From: MAG-120531 sp963934855
Lineage (GTDB): Bacteria; Bacteroidota; Bacteroidia; Flavobacteriales; Flavobacteriaceae
DNA length: 64,000 nucleotides
Assembly (NCBI GenBank): GCA_963934855.1
Contig: CAWWAC010000003.1
Span: 102,933-166,932, forward strand
Direction of reading: 5' to 3'
Shown: one piece after another, positions 16,601 to 25,752 of the stretch
Layout of the letters: the number at the start of each line of letters is the position of its first letter
How positions within the stretch are numbered: position 1 is the stretch's first letter
The notes under the pieces: model-generated
Database searches by the model: none
Seen by the model: the letters and a program-made list of their open reading frames with translations, nothing else
What the model was told of the DNA's origin: nothing
Made by a program: the position numbers and the translations under genes

Positions 16601-18358
16601 ATGAAGGAACTCAAACACCTCAATAAATACTTTAAAAAATACCGTTTTAAACTCTTAGTTGGAATTTTAATCACCGTGATAGCCAGGGTTTTCTCTCTGG
16701 TGATGCCTCCGTTTATAAATAAATCTGTACAGGCTGTAGAGGGTTATTTGTCAGGGCCTTTGGCCGATGTTTCTGAAGTAAAAAGCCTTCTTTTAGAATA
16801 CGTAATCATTATCATTGGCGCCGCTTTACTCGCTGGTTTTTTTACCTTTCTCATGCGTCAGACCATTATAAATATTTCTAGGTATGTAGAGCAGGATCTA
16901 AAAAATGAAATTTTTGACCACTATCAAAAATTACATTTGGCGTTTTATAAAAACAATAGAACCGGAGATTTAATGAACCGGATCAGTGAAGATGTAAGCC
17001 AGGTGAGAATGTATGTGGGCCCAGCTATTATGTATGGAATACAAACCATCACGCTATTTGCTTGTCTTATACCCCTTATGTTTATTAAGGCTCCGGTACT
17101 GGCTGCCTACACCCTGCTCCCACTCCCCTTTCTGTCTATTTTAATCTATAAAATTAGTAAGGTCATTCACAAAAAAAGTACTGCTGTCCAAAGCTTTTTA
17201 TCAACCCTATCTACCTTTACCCAAGAGCGTTTTTCAGGTATTTCCGTTATTAAAGCCTATGGCTTAGAGAATGACACCAATAAAAACTTAGAAATACTTG
17301 CCAATGAAGGGCGTAAAAAGAGTTTGGATTTAGCCAAAATAAACGCTTGGTTTTTTCCGCTCATGATTCTGATGATTGGCGTGAGTAATTTATTTGTTAT
17401 TTACATTGGTGGCCGCCAATATATTGATGGAGAAATCACTTCTATTGGACTCATCCTAGAATTTATTATCTATGTAAATATGCTTACCTGGCCTGTAGCT
17501 ATTGTTGGTTGGCTTACCTCTATTATACAGCAAGCTGATGCTTCACAAAAGAGAATTAATGAGTTTTTACAGACCGTTCCCGCTATTGTAGACCTCGCTA
17601 CAGAACCTTTAAATATTGAAGGGCACATTGTGTTTGACCAGGTGTGCTTTACCTATCCTGATACTGGCATTAAAGCTTTAAATAATCTTTCATTTGAAGT
17701 CAAGAAGGGGCAAACTCTTGCTATTATTGGAAAAACTGGTTCTGGAAAATCTACTATTTTAGAGCTTATTTCTAGAATGTATGACCTAGATCAGGGCCAA
17801 CTATTAATAGATGGAAGGAGTATTGAAAAAGTGCCACTTTCTGGGCTTAGGACTGCCATTGGAGCGGTTCCCCAAGATGCTTTTTTATTCTCAGACACCA
17901 TTAAAAATAACATTGCATTTGGTAAAGAAAACGCCTCTTTAGAAGCGGTAGAAAGCGCTGCAAAAAAAGCTATGGTACATCAAAATATCTCTGAATTTTC
18001 TAAAGGTTATGAAACCATTTTAGGAGAACGAGGCATTACGCTAAGCGGAGGCCAAAAACAGCGGGTATCTATTGCTAGAGCACTTATTAAAGATCCTATT
18101 ATTTATTTGTTTGATGATTGCCTTTCAGCTGTAGACACCAAAACTGAAGAAGCCATTTTAAAAGCTCTTAAAAAATCTGCTATAAATAAAACCACCATTA
18201 TAGTAAGCCACCGGGTTTCTGCGGCTAAAAATGCAGACAAAATACTAGTTTTAGAGGCAGGTTCAAAAATACAAGAGGGAACCCATCAGGAATTAATAAG
18301 AAAAAAGGGCTATTACAAAGAACTTTACGAAAGCCAGTCTTCAGTGAAAGAAAATTAA
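16601..18358 (+). CDS. ABC exporter, membrane and ATPase domains fused (MsbA/MdlB type)
   Basis: 585 residues. Residues 1-320 form a six-helix type-1 exporter domain, with the coupling segment FYKNNRTGDLMNRISEDVSQ near 115. Residues 340-580 form the ATPase, with Walker A IIGKTGSGKST near 375, Q-loop AVPQDAFLFSDT, signature LSGGQKQR near 480, Walker B YLFDDCLSAVD and H-loop IIVSHR. It works as a homo- or heterodimer exporting lipids, drugs or peptides; the substrate is not readable. The Walker B glutamate position reads D (FDDC), as in the degenerate half of some heterodimers, which hints at a partner elsewhere. Confidence 0.92.
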   Translation: MKELKHLNKYFKKYRFKLLVGILITVIARVFSLVMPPFINKSVQAVEGYLSGPLADVSEVKSLLLEYVIIIIGAALLAGFFTFLMRQTIINISRYVEQDLKNEIFDHYQKLHLAFYKNNRTGDLMNRISEDVSQVRMYVGPAIMYGIQTITLFACLIPLMFIKAPVLAAYTLLPLPFLSILIYKISKVIHKKSTAVQSFLSTLSTFTQERFSGISVIKAYGLENDTNKNLEILANEGRKKSLDLAKINAWFFPLMILMIGVSNLFVIYIGGRQYIDGEITSIGLILEFIIYVNMLTWPVAIVGWLTSIIQQADASQKRINEFLQTVPAIVDLATEPLNIEGHIVFDQVCFTYPDTGIKALNNLSFEVKKGQTLAIIGKTGSGKSTILELISRMYDLDQGQLLIDGRSIEKVPLSGLRTAIGAVPQDAFLFSDTIKNNIAFGKENASLEAVESAAKKAMVHQNISEFSKGYETILGERGITLSGGQKQRVSIARALIKDPIIYLFDDCLSAVDTKTEEAILKALKKSAINKTTIIVSHRVSAAKNADKILVLEAGSKIQEGTHQELIRKKGYYKELYESQSSVKEN

Positions 18359-18428
18359 AAAAATGTTGTTGGATACAGTTTTTTTATTCAATTTTGAGAA
18401 AATTAATGCACTTACAAAAACTGAACAG

Positions 18429-18845
18429 ATGTACGAGAAAGATTCCATGGAACAAGAAGAAATATATTCTAAAGTTTTAAGAGCCGGAAGAAGAACCTAT
18501 TTTTTTGATGTTAGAGGCACCAAAGCAGGTGACTATTATTTAACTATTACTGAGAGTAAAAAATTTACTCATGACGACGGTTCATTCCATTACAAAAAAC
18601 ATAAGATTTATCTTTACAAGGAGGATTTTAATGCCTTTAAAGAGATTATGGATGAAATGATTGACTACATTGTTGACAACAAAGGCTCTGAAGTAATTTC
18701 TGAAAGACATCAGTCAGATTTTAAAAAGGAGGCTTCTGAAGAGGAACTTGCAGATGGCTTTGACGCTTCTAATAAGAGTGATGAAGAAGGTTCTTATGAG
18801 CCACCAGCTTCTAGCTTTACTGACGTAAATTTTGACGATATTTAA
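18429..18845 (+). CDS. PUR-alpha-like nucleic-acid-binding protein (DUF3276)
   Basis: 138 residues. The core EEIYSKVLRAGRRTYFFDVRG followed by DYYLTITESKKFTHDDGSFHYKKHKI (partly quoted) is the bacterial PUR domain, a single-stranded DNA/RNA-binding fold almost universal in Bacteroidota. An acidic, Ser/Glu-rich tail follows. I chose ATG 18429, not the in-frame ATG 18363, because family members start just before the EEI motif and because a promoter-like TTG...AATTTTG lies between the two. It is a single gene with an unusually long terminator hairpin. Confidence 0.9.
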   Translation: MYEKDSMEQEEIYSKVLRAGRRTYFFDVRGTKAGDYYLTITESKKFTHDDGSFHYKKHKIYLYKEDFNAFKEIMDEMIDYIVDNKGSEVISERHQSDFKKEASEEELADGFDASNKSDEEGSYEPPASSFTDVNFDDI

Positions 18846-18854
18846 TGAGTATTA

Positions 18855-18910
18855 CTATTTAACAATAAAAAAAAGGCCTCATCAGAGGCTCTTTTTTTAT
18901 TGTTAAATAG
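18855..18910 (+). terminator. Long intrinsic terminator hairpin
   Basis: Two perfectly complementary 19-nt arms (18855-18873 and 18892-18910) surround an inner GCCTC / GAGGC stem with an ATCA loop. Seven T follow the inner stem. The outer arms make it far longer than the other terminators here. Confidence 0.85.
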
Positions 18911-19023
18911 ATTAATATTAGAATCGATGATTTAAAATCTAAAACCAATAAATAAAAAGATAAAAGAGGTTCATCTGCAGTCCTTTTCTTATTTTTATAA
19001 AAAGTAACAAAAAACCAAACCTT

Positions 19024-21546
19024 ATGAAAAAAATTCTTTTCAGTGCCCTTTGTTTGTGGAACCTAAGCCTCTTTGCGCAAGAGAAATTAAAATTAGAATA
19101 CTACTTGCCCAATGACGTAACCTATAACGCCAGCATACCAAAACCTATAGATATTATTGGGCATGAGGTGGGAGAATGGCATGTGACCCATGACAAACTA
19201 GTGCAATATATGACAGCACTTGCTGCGGCTTCTGATAGAATCAGTATTGAAAATAGGGGAGTCACTTATGAGGGTAGGCCCCTCTTATTACTTACCGTTA
19301 CAAGTCCAGAAAACCATAAAAATATCACTGCCATTCAAAGAGAGCACATAGCCTTGACACTGCCTCAAGGAAATAGTGCCAATACCAACGACATGCCCAT
19401 TGTGGTGTATCAGGGATTTTCCATTCATGGAAACGAACCCAGTGGTGCCAATGCTGGTTTGGCCTACGCCTATTACTTGGCAGCGGCTGAGGGTCCAAAA
19501 ATTGATGAGACTTTAAAAAATACTGTCATTTTAATGGATCCTTCATTTAATCCTGACGGTTTACAACGTTTCGCTTATTGGGCCAATACCAATAGAAACC
19601 AACTCTTAAACCCAGATCCAAATGACAGAGAGTACCACGAGGTTTGGCCAGGGGGCAGAACCAATCACTATTGGTTTGATATGAACAGAGATTGGTTGCC
19701 AGTACAGCTCCCAGAAAGTAGGGCTAGAATTAAAAGTTTTCATGCTTGGAAACCTAATATTCTAACAGACCACCATGAAATGGGAACCAATTCTACCTTC
19801 TTTTTTCAGCCCGGCGAGCCCTCCAGAGTGCACCCGCTCACTCCTGCAATAAACCAAGAACTCACTACAGAAATAGGGAGTTATCACGCCAAAGCACTAG
19901 ACAAAATTGGTTCACTCTACTATTCGGAAGAGAATTACGATGATTACTACTACGGGAAAGGATCTACCTTCCCAGACATTAATGGAAGTATTGGTATCCT
20001 CTTTGAACAAGGAAGTTCTAGAGGACATATTCAAGAGAGTGAAAATGGCATTATCACTTTTCCTTTTACTATTAGAAACCAGTTTACTACAGCGCTTTCT
20101 ACCATAGAAGCGGCCCAGGGAATGAGGACTAAAATTTTAAACTACCAAAGAGATTTTTTTGCTAAAGTCATTGAAAATGCAAGTAAAGAAAAACAAAAAG
20201 CCATTGTTTTTGGGGATACTAAAGACGCTGCTAAAACAAACCATTTGGCAGAAATTCTAAATAGGCAACAAATAAAGTTTCACGCACTTAAGCAAGATGT
20301 GGTCATAAATGGTAAATCTTTTAAGAACGGTTACAGCTATGTAGTCCCTCTAAACCAACAAAATAATACCCTTATTAATGCTATGTTTGAAAAGAGGACT
20401 ACTTTTAACGACAGTCTTTTTTATGACATTTCTGCTTGGACCTTTCCATTGGCATTTAATTTGGAATACACCACTACCAATAATTTAAATGAAGCGGGTC
20501 CAGAAATCACTGAAATTCCAGTAAAAAAAGGAAGCATAAGTGCAGCTTCATCGTATGCTTATTTATTTGAGTGGCATGAGTACTTTACTCCAAAAGCTTT
20601 AAACACCATATTAAACAAAGGTTTAAGAGCTAAGGTGTCTAAAAAATCATTTGTTCTTGAAGGGAAGTCTTATGACTATGGCACCATTATGATTCCTGTT
20701 GTTAATCAGTCTTTAGACGCTGCTCAAATTCATAGTTTTTTAAGTGATGTAGCTATGGAGTCTCAAATAGATATTCAGGGAGTAGGCTCAGGCTTAAGCA
20801 AAGGAATAGACTTAGGTAGTAATAATTTTGAAGCCTTAAAAAAAGTCTCTGTAGCCATTCTAGTAGGTAATGGAACTTCTTCTTATGACGCTGGTGAAAT
20901 ATGGCATTTATTTGATCAGAGATACCAAATAAAGCTTACAAAAATAGATGTAGATTATTTTAATAGGGTAGATTTATCTAGATACACAAGTCTTATTGTT
21001 CCTAATATGTATGGAAATGCATTGGACAAAACCGCTGCAGAAAAAATAAAAAACTGGGTAAAAGAGGGAGGAACACTCATTGCTTACGAGAATACTGCCA
21101 AGTGGTTGTCTAAAAATGAGCTTATGACACTAGATTTAAAAGAGGCCACTTTGAACTCTAAAGGAATTTCATATGAAAATAAAGACAATTTTTACGGAGC
21201 TCAAGAAACTGGAGGTGCTATTTTTCAGGCAAAATTAGACCTAAGTCATCCTATTAATTTTGGATATCACAACCCATATGTAGCCCTTTTTAGAAAGAAT
21301 AATATATATGTCACTGCAGATGAGCAAAGCTTTAATAATCCAATAAAGTATACCTCAAATCCGCTACTAAGTGGCTATCATTCTAAAATAAATGCGGCAC
21401 TTATTCCTAATACAGTTCCGTTTAAAGTAGACAAAATGGGTAGAGGAAGGGTGGTTTTATTTACAGATAACACCAACTTTAGAGCCTTTTGGTATGGGAC
21501 TAATAAATTTTTAGCCAATGCTATTTTCTTCAGTCAGTCTATGTAA
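19024..21546 (+). CDS. Secreted M14-family zinc carboxypeptidase
   Basis: 840 residues. Signal peptide MKKILFSALCLWNLSLFAQ. The M14 peptidase domain lies at about 45-370: zinc ligands H and E in GFSIHGNEPSGANAG near 138, substrate segment FNPDGLQRFAYWANTNRN, then TDHHEMGTNSTFFF and the region of the catalytic glutamate, GILFEQGSSRGH near 325. The C-terminal 450 residues include a glutamine-amidotransferase-like alpha/beta stretch (GEIWHLFDQRYQIKLTKIDV, then WVKEGGTLIAYE). It probably trims peptides outside the inner membrane. It ends directly against the stop of the convergent acyltransferase. Confidence 0.9.
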   Translation: MKKILFSALCLWNLSLFAQEKLKLEYYLPNDVTYNASIPKPIDIIGHEVGEWHVTHDKLVQYMTALAAASDRISIENRGVTYEGRPLLLLTVTSPENHKNITAIQREHIALTLPQGNSANTNDMPIVVYQGFSIHGNEPSGANAGLAYAYYLAAAEGPKIDETLKNTVILMDPSFNPDGLQRFAYWANTNRNQLLNPDPNDREYHEVWPGGRTNHYWFDMNRDWLPVQLPESRARIKSFHAWKPNILTDHHEMGTNSTFFFQPGEPSRVHPLTPAINQELTTEIGSYHAKALDKIGSLYYSEENYDDYYYGKGSTFPDINGSIGILFEQGSSRGHIQESENGIITFPFTIRNQFTTALSTIEAAQGMRTKILNYQRDFFAKVIENASKEKQKAIVFGDTKDAAKTNHLAEILNRQQIKFHALKQDVVINGKSFKNGYSYVVPLNQQNNTLINAMFEKRTTFNDSLFYDISAWTFPLAFNLEYTTTNNLNEAGPEITEIPVKKGSISAASSYAYLFEWHEYFTPKALNTILNKGLRAKVSKKSFVLEGKSYDYGTIMIPVVNQSLDAAQIHSFLSDVAMESQIDIQGVGSGLSKGIDLGSNNFEALKKVSVAILVGNGTSSYDAGEIWHLFDQRYQIKLTKIDVDYFNRVDLSRYTSLIVPNMYGNALDKTAAEKIKNWVKEGGTLIAYENTAKWLSKNELMTLDLKEATLNSKGISYENKDNFYGAQETGGAIFQAKLDLSHPINFGYHNPYVALFRKNNIYVTADEQSFNNPIKYTSNPLLSGYHSKINAALIPNTVPFKVDKMGRGRVVLFTDNTNFRAFWYGTNKFLANAIFFSQSM

Positions 21547-22608
21547 TTAGATTACTTTTTTTACTAGGAACAAGTTAAATAAAAAGAGCCCTATAGGGAT
21601 GGTTAATGCCATCCCTATATTTTTTGAAATAACTGCTATAAAAAAACTAATAACAAAAAAATATAGCGGATAAAAAGCCATAGAAAACGCAAACCTAGCA
21701 GTACTTATAAATTCTTTTTGTTTAATTTGAGGTTTAATCCCTTTTCTCCATACTAGAATAGGGATTAAATTTAAAAGAATAAACAGAGGCTTTAACAGGG
21801 GTATCCCCCGCGTTTTTTTTGCGATAGCAGCCATTTTAGGGCTATCATTAGGGCCTTCTACTATATTGTAAATATGATCATTCACAAGAGATGGATCTAG
21901 AAAATTTTCTCCTGCATTTATTAATTCCTGTTCTATAAAATGGTAACGATCTTCAGTTTCCGTAGGAATGTGAGTCGTTAAAGTACGTAGGACTTTATGT
22001 AATTGCGCTAGTAAATTTTTAGTGCTAAAGGCGTTAATATGAAATGGTGCAACCGATATGGGACTGCCAAATAATAAAGTGACACTATCCGGAAAATGTT
22101 CGGCTGCCTTGTAATTAAGGCCTATTGGATACAATAAAACTGGTTGCTTATCTAGAACCCATCTGTGTGATAAAATACTGACAAATCCTTTTTTTAAAAG
22201 CCTCACTCTTCTTTTTAAATCATGGTTGCCCTCTGGAAAAATAAGGATAGATTCTTTGGCCGCTAGCACCTTAGCGCAATTTTCAAAAATAGGGGTATTC
22301 ATATGTAGTGTATTCACACCATCTCTATATCTATAAATGGGTAACATACCTAAATACTTTAAGAGCCGTCCAATGAAGGGGTTTTTAAAAACATCTGACC
22401 TAGTTAAAAATGTAGTTTTTCTCTTGGTATTAGTGGCTATCAAAAGCGCATCTATAAGTGCGTTTTGATGGTTTCCAACATAAATAACGGAATCATGATG
22501 ATAGGCCTTTGAATTATTTTTAACTTGAATTTCTTTAAAGTAGCACCACAAACCTATGCGCACTACTCCTTTTACTACATTAGTAATTACTTCTTGAATG
22601 CTACTCAT
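21547..22608 (-). CDS. 1-acyl-glycerol-3-phosphate acyltransferase family protein (PlsC-like)
   Basis: 353 residues. The acyltransferase motifs are NHQNALID near 47 (NHxxxxD) and IFPEGNHDLKRR near 122, giving the LPLAT/PlsC fold that transfers acyl chains to lysophospholipid or related acceptors. Two or three hydrophobic segments (about 265-350) anchor the C-terminus. It is the last gene of a four-gene leftward operon; its start overlaps the stop of the BASS gene by 4 bp, indicating translational coupling. Confidence 0.88.
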   Translation of the reverse strand: MSSIQEVITNVVKGVVRIGLWCYFKEIQVKNNSKAYHHDSVIYVGNHQNALIDALLIATNTKRKTTFLTRSDVFKNPFIGRLLKYLGMLPIYRYRDGVNTLHMNTPIFENCAKVLAAKESILIFPEGNHDLKRRVRLLKKGFVSILSHRWVLDKQPVLLYPIGLNYKAAEHFPDSVTLLFGSPISVAPFHINAFSTKNLLAQLHKVLRTLTTHIPTETEDRYHFIEQELINAGENFLDPSLVNDHIYNIVEGPNDSPKMAAIAKKTRGIPLLKPLFILLNLIPILVWRKGIKPQIKQKEFISTARFAFSMAFYPLYFFVISFFIAVISKNIGMALTIPIGLFLFNLFLVKKVI

Positions 22609-23522
22609 GGGAAAGTAATTAAAGACTCACTGTCTATTTTTTTAAACACTGTACCCAAAATAAGACCTGAAATTAAGTGCCATATTCCCCAGGAAGCAGC
22701 TAAAATAGCCATTCCTCCAAGTCCCTCAAAGAATGAGAAAATGAGTAGCAATCCCAATCCAGAATTTTGAATTCCTGTTTCTATAGTGATAGATTTTACA
22801 TCTCTCCAGGGAAGTTTTGCCATTTTTGCAAAGGAAAAACCTGATAAAAAAGCAATAAAATTATGAATAAAAACAAGCCAAAAAACTTCCATCACATAAG
22901 ATTTAAAAGTTTCTAAGTTTTTCTGAAGGGCTAAAGCTATTAATAGGAAAAAGAAAATAAGAGATGCTTTTTTTAAAATTGCAGAGACTTTTTTAGCCCA
23001 ATTTGGATATCCTTTGTGGACTAACATACCCAATACTAATGGAAGTGCTAGAATAAGACCCACCAATTCTACTATTTCTATAGGGGGTATGGCTACCGTT
23101 CTTAAAATAGAAGCTGTAGGTGGGTATAAACCTCCCCAAAAAGCCAAATTAAATGGTGTCATGACTACAGCTAAAAGGGTGGCTATGGCTGTTAATGTGA
23201 CAGACAGCGCGTCATTACCGTTTGCGTAGTGGGTAATAAAATTAGAGATATTACCTCCTGGACATGCGGCAACAAGCATCATACCCAGTGCCAAACTTGG
23301 ATCTGGTTTTATTATTAAAACCAATAAGTACGTAAGAAAAGGGAGTACAAAAAATTGGCTGAATACGCCAACTAAAAGAGATTTAGGTTTTAGAACTACA
23401 GGTTTAAATTCACGCCAATCTAGAGATAGTGCAATACCAAACATTACAAAACCTAGTGCTAAATTGAGAATCCATAAACTGTTTGTATCAAAGTTAATTT
23501 GAACGTTATCTAACAAATTCAA
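22605..23522 (-). CDS. BASS-family sodium-coupled transporter
   Basis: 305 residues with nine to ten hydrophobic helices. The hallmarks of the bile acid:Na+ symporter (SBF) family are present: AACPGGNISNFITHYANG near 85 (sodium site) and ETGIQNSGLGLLL near 248. It carries an organic anion (bile-acid-like, keto acid or pantoate in known relatives) with Na+; the substrate here is unknown. The gene overlaps both neighbours by 4 bp. Confidence 0.92.
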   Translation of the reverse strand: MNLLDNVQINFDTNSLWILNLALGFVMFGIALSLDWREFKPVVLKPKSLLVGVFSQFFVLPFLTYLLVLIIKPDPSLALGMMLVAACPGGNISNFITHYANGNDALSVTLTAIATLLAVVMTPFNLAFWGGLYPPTASILRTVAIPPIEIVELVGLILALPLVLGMLVHKGYPNWAKKVSAILKKASLIFFFLLIALALQKNLETFKSYVMEVFWLVFIHNFIAFLSGFSFAKMAKLPWRDVKSITIETGIQNSGLGLLLIFSFFEGLGGMAILAASWGIWHLISGLILGTVFKKIDSESLITFP

Positions 23523-23863
23523 GATATTTTAAGTCCATTTTTAACAACAGACATAGGTTGTAATAAAGTTACTTCTTTGTCTTGAACCGCTCCCAAAATT
23601 AGGCATTCACTCATGAAATTTGCAATCTGCTTTTTAGGAAAATTAACAACTGCCACTAATTGGCATCCCAATAAAGAGGTTTTATTGTAAAGCGCTGTAA
23701 GCTGAGCTGAGGTTTTTAAAATTCCAATGGCCGGCCCAAAATCTAAATGAATTTGATAAGAAGGATTTCTAGCCTCAGGGAAATCTAATACTTGTACTAC
23801 GGTTCCCACTCTAATATCTATTTTTGAAAAATCATTCCAATTAATTAGTTCACGCGCTTCCAT
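23519..23863 (-). CDS. CsaA-like tRNA-binding-domain protein
   Basis: 114 residues, a stand-alone OB-fold of the tRNA-binding (EMAP/Arc1p) type. NDFSKIDIRVGTVVQVLDFP, then FGPAIGILKTSAQLTALY and VAVVNFPKKQIANFMSECLI, match CsaA, a dimeric protein reported to bind tRNA and to have export-chaperone activity in Bacillus. It overlaps the BASS gene by 4 bp and lies 1 bp after the DinB gene. Confidence 0.92.
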   Translation of the reverse strand: MEARELINWNDFSKIDIRVGTVVQVLDFPEARNPSYQIHLDFGPAIGILKTSAQLTALYNKTSLLGCQLVAVVNFPKKQIANFMSECLILGAVQDKEVTLLQPMSVVKNGLKIS

Positions 23864-23864
23864 G

Positions 23865-24395
23865 CTACTCCTCTTTATGTTTTAGGGCATTTTTTATTTG
23901 CTGTAAATGATGATTTCCATGCCAAGCATAGGCACCCAATGTATTAAAAAGATTTTGAATTTCCACGCTATCTGGGTGTTTAAAACATTTGCTAAACCCT
24001 TCTGGGTTCATGCGATTTAAAAGATATACCCATTTACCGTGGACTGCAGATAGGTGGTCTAATGAGAGTTTTACTGGGGCATCTGAATCGCCAAGTACAG
24101 ACCAAGCAACCTGGTCATATGCCTTAATGAGTGGCTCAGGCTCTGTAAGGGTCCATTTAAAACGTGTGTAAGAGTGGTGGTGACTGTCTGCCATATGGTG
24201 AACAAGCTGCCTAATACTCCAAGCACCTTTTCTTAAAGGCTTGTCTAAATCACTATCTGAAAGATCTTTAACGCATATGAAGAATCTGTTAGGAAGCGTC
24301 TCTATTTCAGTAATCCACTCTTTAATGAGTGCATCATTATAGGTTTTAATAGGTGAAAATTTTCCAATAGGATACACAACTGATATCTTTTCCAT
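23865..24395 (-). CDS. DinB/YfiT-family metal-dependent protein
   Basis: 176 residues of the DinB four-helix fold. The three metal-binding histidines are visible in HHMADSHHHSYTRFKW near 68 and in WHGNHHLQQIKNAL near 160. The N-terminal YPIGKFSP is typical of the YfiT/BstA bacillithiol-transferase-like subgroup. Likely role: thiol transfer or a metal-dependent hydrolysis; the substrate is not determined. It is the first gene of the four-gene leftward operon and is divergent from the cold-shock gene. Confidence 0.88.
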   Translation of the reverse strand: MEKISVVYPIGKFSPIKTYNDALIKEWITEIETLPNRFFICVKDLSDSDLDKPLRKGAWSIRQLVHHMADSHHHSYTRFKWTLTEPEPLIKAYDQVAWSVLGDSDAPVKLSLDHLSAVHGKWVYLLNRMNPEGFSKCFKHPDSVEIQNLFNTLGAYAWHGNHHLQQIKNALKHKEE

Positions 24396-24479
24396 AATTT
24401 GCTTTACTTACTTTTTTAAAAAAAAACAAAAGCTTAAAAATATTAGTATCATAAAAGAAACTAATTAAAAAATATAACT

Positions 24480-24487
24480 TACATTTG
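24480..24487 (+). promoter_or_regulatory. Cold-shock gene promoter -7 element (TACATTTG)
   Basis: Exact TAnnTTTG match 29 bp before the ATG at 24517, giving a short AT-rich leader rather than the long leader of E. coli cspA. Confidence 0.55.
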
Positions 24488-24516
24488 CATCTAATATAAT
24501 TTTTTAATTTTTAGTA

Positions 24517-24708
24517 ATGAACAAAGGAACAGTAAAATTCTTCAACGACACCAAAGGATTTGGTTTTATCAGTGAAGAAGGAACAAGTAAAGAACATTTC
24601 GTACACATCTCTGGTTTAATCGATGAGATTCGTGAAGGGGATGAAGTAGAATTCGAACTAGAGCAAGGAAAAAAAGGATTGAATGCAGTGAACGTAAAAG
24701 TGATCTAA
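24517..24708 (+). CDS. Cold-shock protein
   Basis: 63 residues, a single cold-shock OB-fold. RNP1 is KGFGFISEEG (near 13) and RNP2 is HFVHISGL (near 27), ending GLNAVNVKVI. It binds single-stranded RNA/DNA and acts as an RNA chaperone. Its own promoter and a strong terminator make it a monocistronic unit. Confidence 0.97.
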   Translation: MNKGTVKFFNDTKGFGFISEEGTSKEHFVHISGLIDEIREGDEVEFELEQGKKGLNAVNVKVI

Positions 24709-24734
24709 TCATTATACAACCTTTTAGAAAATTT

Positions 24735-24763
24735 AAAGCCTGTCATACGACAGGCTTTTTTTA
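24735..24763 (+). terminator. Intrinsic terminator of the cold-shock gene
   Basis: Perfect stem AGCCTGTC / GACAGGCT with an ATAC loop followed by seven T. It lies between convergent genes. Confidence 0.9.
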
Positions 24764-24783
24764 TGATCCATATTTTCTATTTA

Positions 24784-25716
24784 TTACTTTGCGTCTACTA
24801 GCTCTACGTCAAACACAAGGATAGCATCTGGTGGAATAACACCTCCAGCACCCGCACTTCCGTAAGCCAAATCTGACGGAATTACAAAACGAGCTTTATC
24901 TCCTATATTTAATAATTGTAAACCTTCATCCCAGCCAGAAATTACTTGTCCCTTTCCTAATTGGAATTGTATAGGCTCTTTTCTTTTATACGAAGAATCA
25001 AAGACAGTACCGTCTACTAGGGCACCTTGATAATGAACAGATACTTCCTGTCCTACTTTAGCTGGAGCTCCACCACCCTTTTGAACAATCTGATACCTGA
25101 GACCAGAAGACGTTTCATTAAATCCTGCAGATACACTCTCTAAAGCAGATTTTTGTGCCGCTTTAGCAGCTTCCATCCTTTTTTCCCTAGAACCTTCAAA
25201 GGTTCTAAAAGCCTCTACCGCGTTCCACGATTCAGCCTCGTTTCCTACTCTAACAATTTCTAATTGCTCCAAAATATCTCCTTGAGCTATTTTATCTACT
25301 ATCTCTTGTCCTTCTATAACATGTCCAAAAACAGTGTGCTTATTGTCCAACCAAGGGGTAGCTATATGGGTAATGAAAAATTGACTTCCGTTAGTTCCTG
25401 GGCCAGCGTTCGCCATAGACAATACCCCTGGAGCACTGTGGCTAAGTTTTGGATGAAACTCATCTTCAAACTTATAACCCGCATCGCCCGTTCCTGTACC
25501 TAAAGGGCAGCCTCCTTGAATCATAAAATCTGGTATCACTCTATGGAACTTAAGTCCATTGTAATAAGGAACTCCTTGAGCTTTCACTTTATTTTCTAAA
25601 TGACCTTCTGCTAAAGCCACAAAATTCCCCACAGTTCCGGGTGTCTTGTCCTGGGTAAGCTTTACTAAAATAGTTCCTTTTGTAGTATTGAATTTTGCGT
25701 AAATTCCGTCTTTCAT
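24784..25716 (-). CDS. Dual-domain prolyl isomerase: cyclophilin fused to FKBP
   Basis: 310 residues. Residues 1-165 are a cyclophilin, with FHRVIPDFMIQGGCP near 56, GPGTNGSQFFITH near 106 and TPWLDNKHTVFGHVIEG near 120. Residues 200-310 are an FKBP, with VSVHYQGALVDGTVFDSSYKR (partly quoted), QVISGWDEGLQLLNIGDKA and IPPDAILVFDVELV. Both catalyse cis-trans isomerisation of proline peptide bonds. No signal peptide is seen, so it is cytoplasmic. It has its own promoter behind the M28 gene. Such fusions are known from Bacteroidota and some eukaryotes. Confidence 0.95.
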   Translation of the reverse strand: MKDGIYAKFNTTKGTILVKLTQDKTPGTVGNFVALAEGHLENKVKAQGVPYYNGLKFHRVIPDFMIQGGCPLGTGTGDAGYKFEDEFHPKLSHSAPGVLSMANAGPGTNGSQFFITHIATPWLDNKHTVFGHVIEGQEIVDKIAQGDILEQLEIVRVGNEAESWNAVEAFRTFEGSREKRMEAAKAAQKSALESVSAGFNETSSGLRYQIVQKGGGAPAKVGQEVSVHYQGALVDGTVFDSSYKRKEPIQFQLGKGQVISGWDEGLQLLNIGDKARFVIPSDLAYGSAGAGGVIPPDAILVFDVELVDAK

Positions 25717-25738
25717 AATCGCTTTTTTAAATGAGTGG

Positions 25739-25746
25739 CAAATATA
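25739..25746 (-). promoter_or_regulatory. Promoter -7 element of the prolyl isomerase gene (TATATTTG)
   Basis: Minus-strand exact match, 23 bp before the ATG, in the 36-bp gap after the M28 gene. Confidence 0.5.
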
Positions 25747-25752
25747 AGAATT

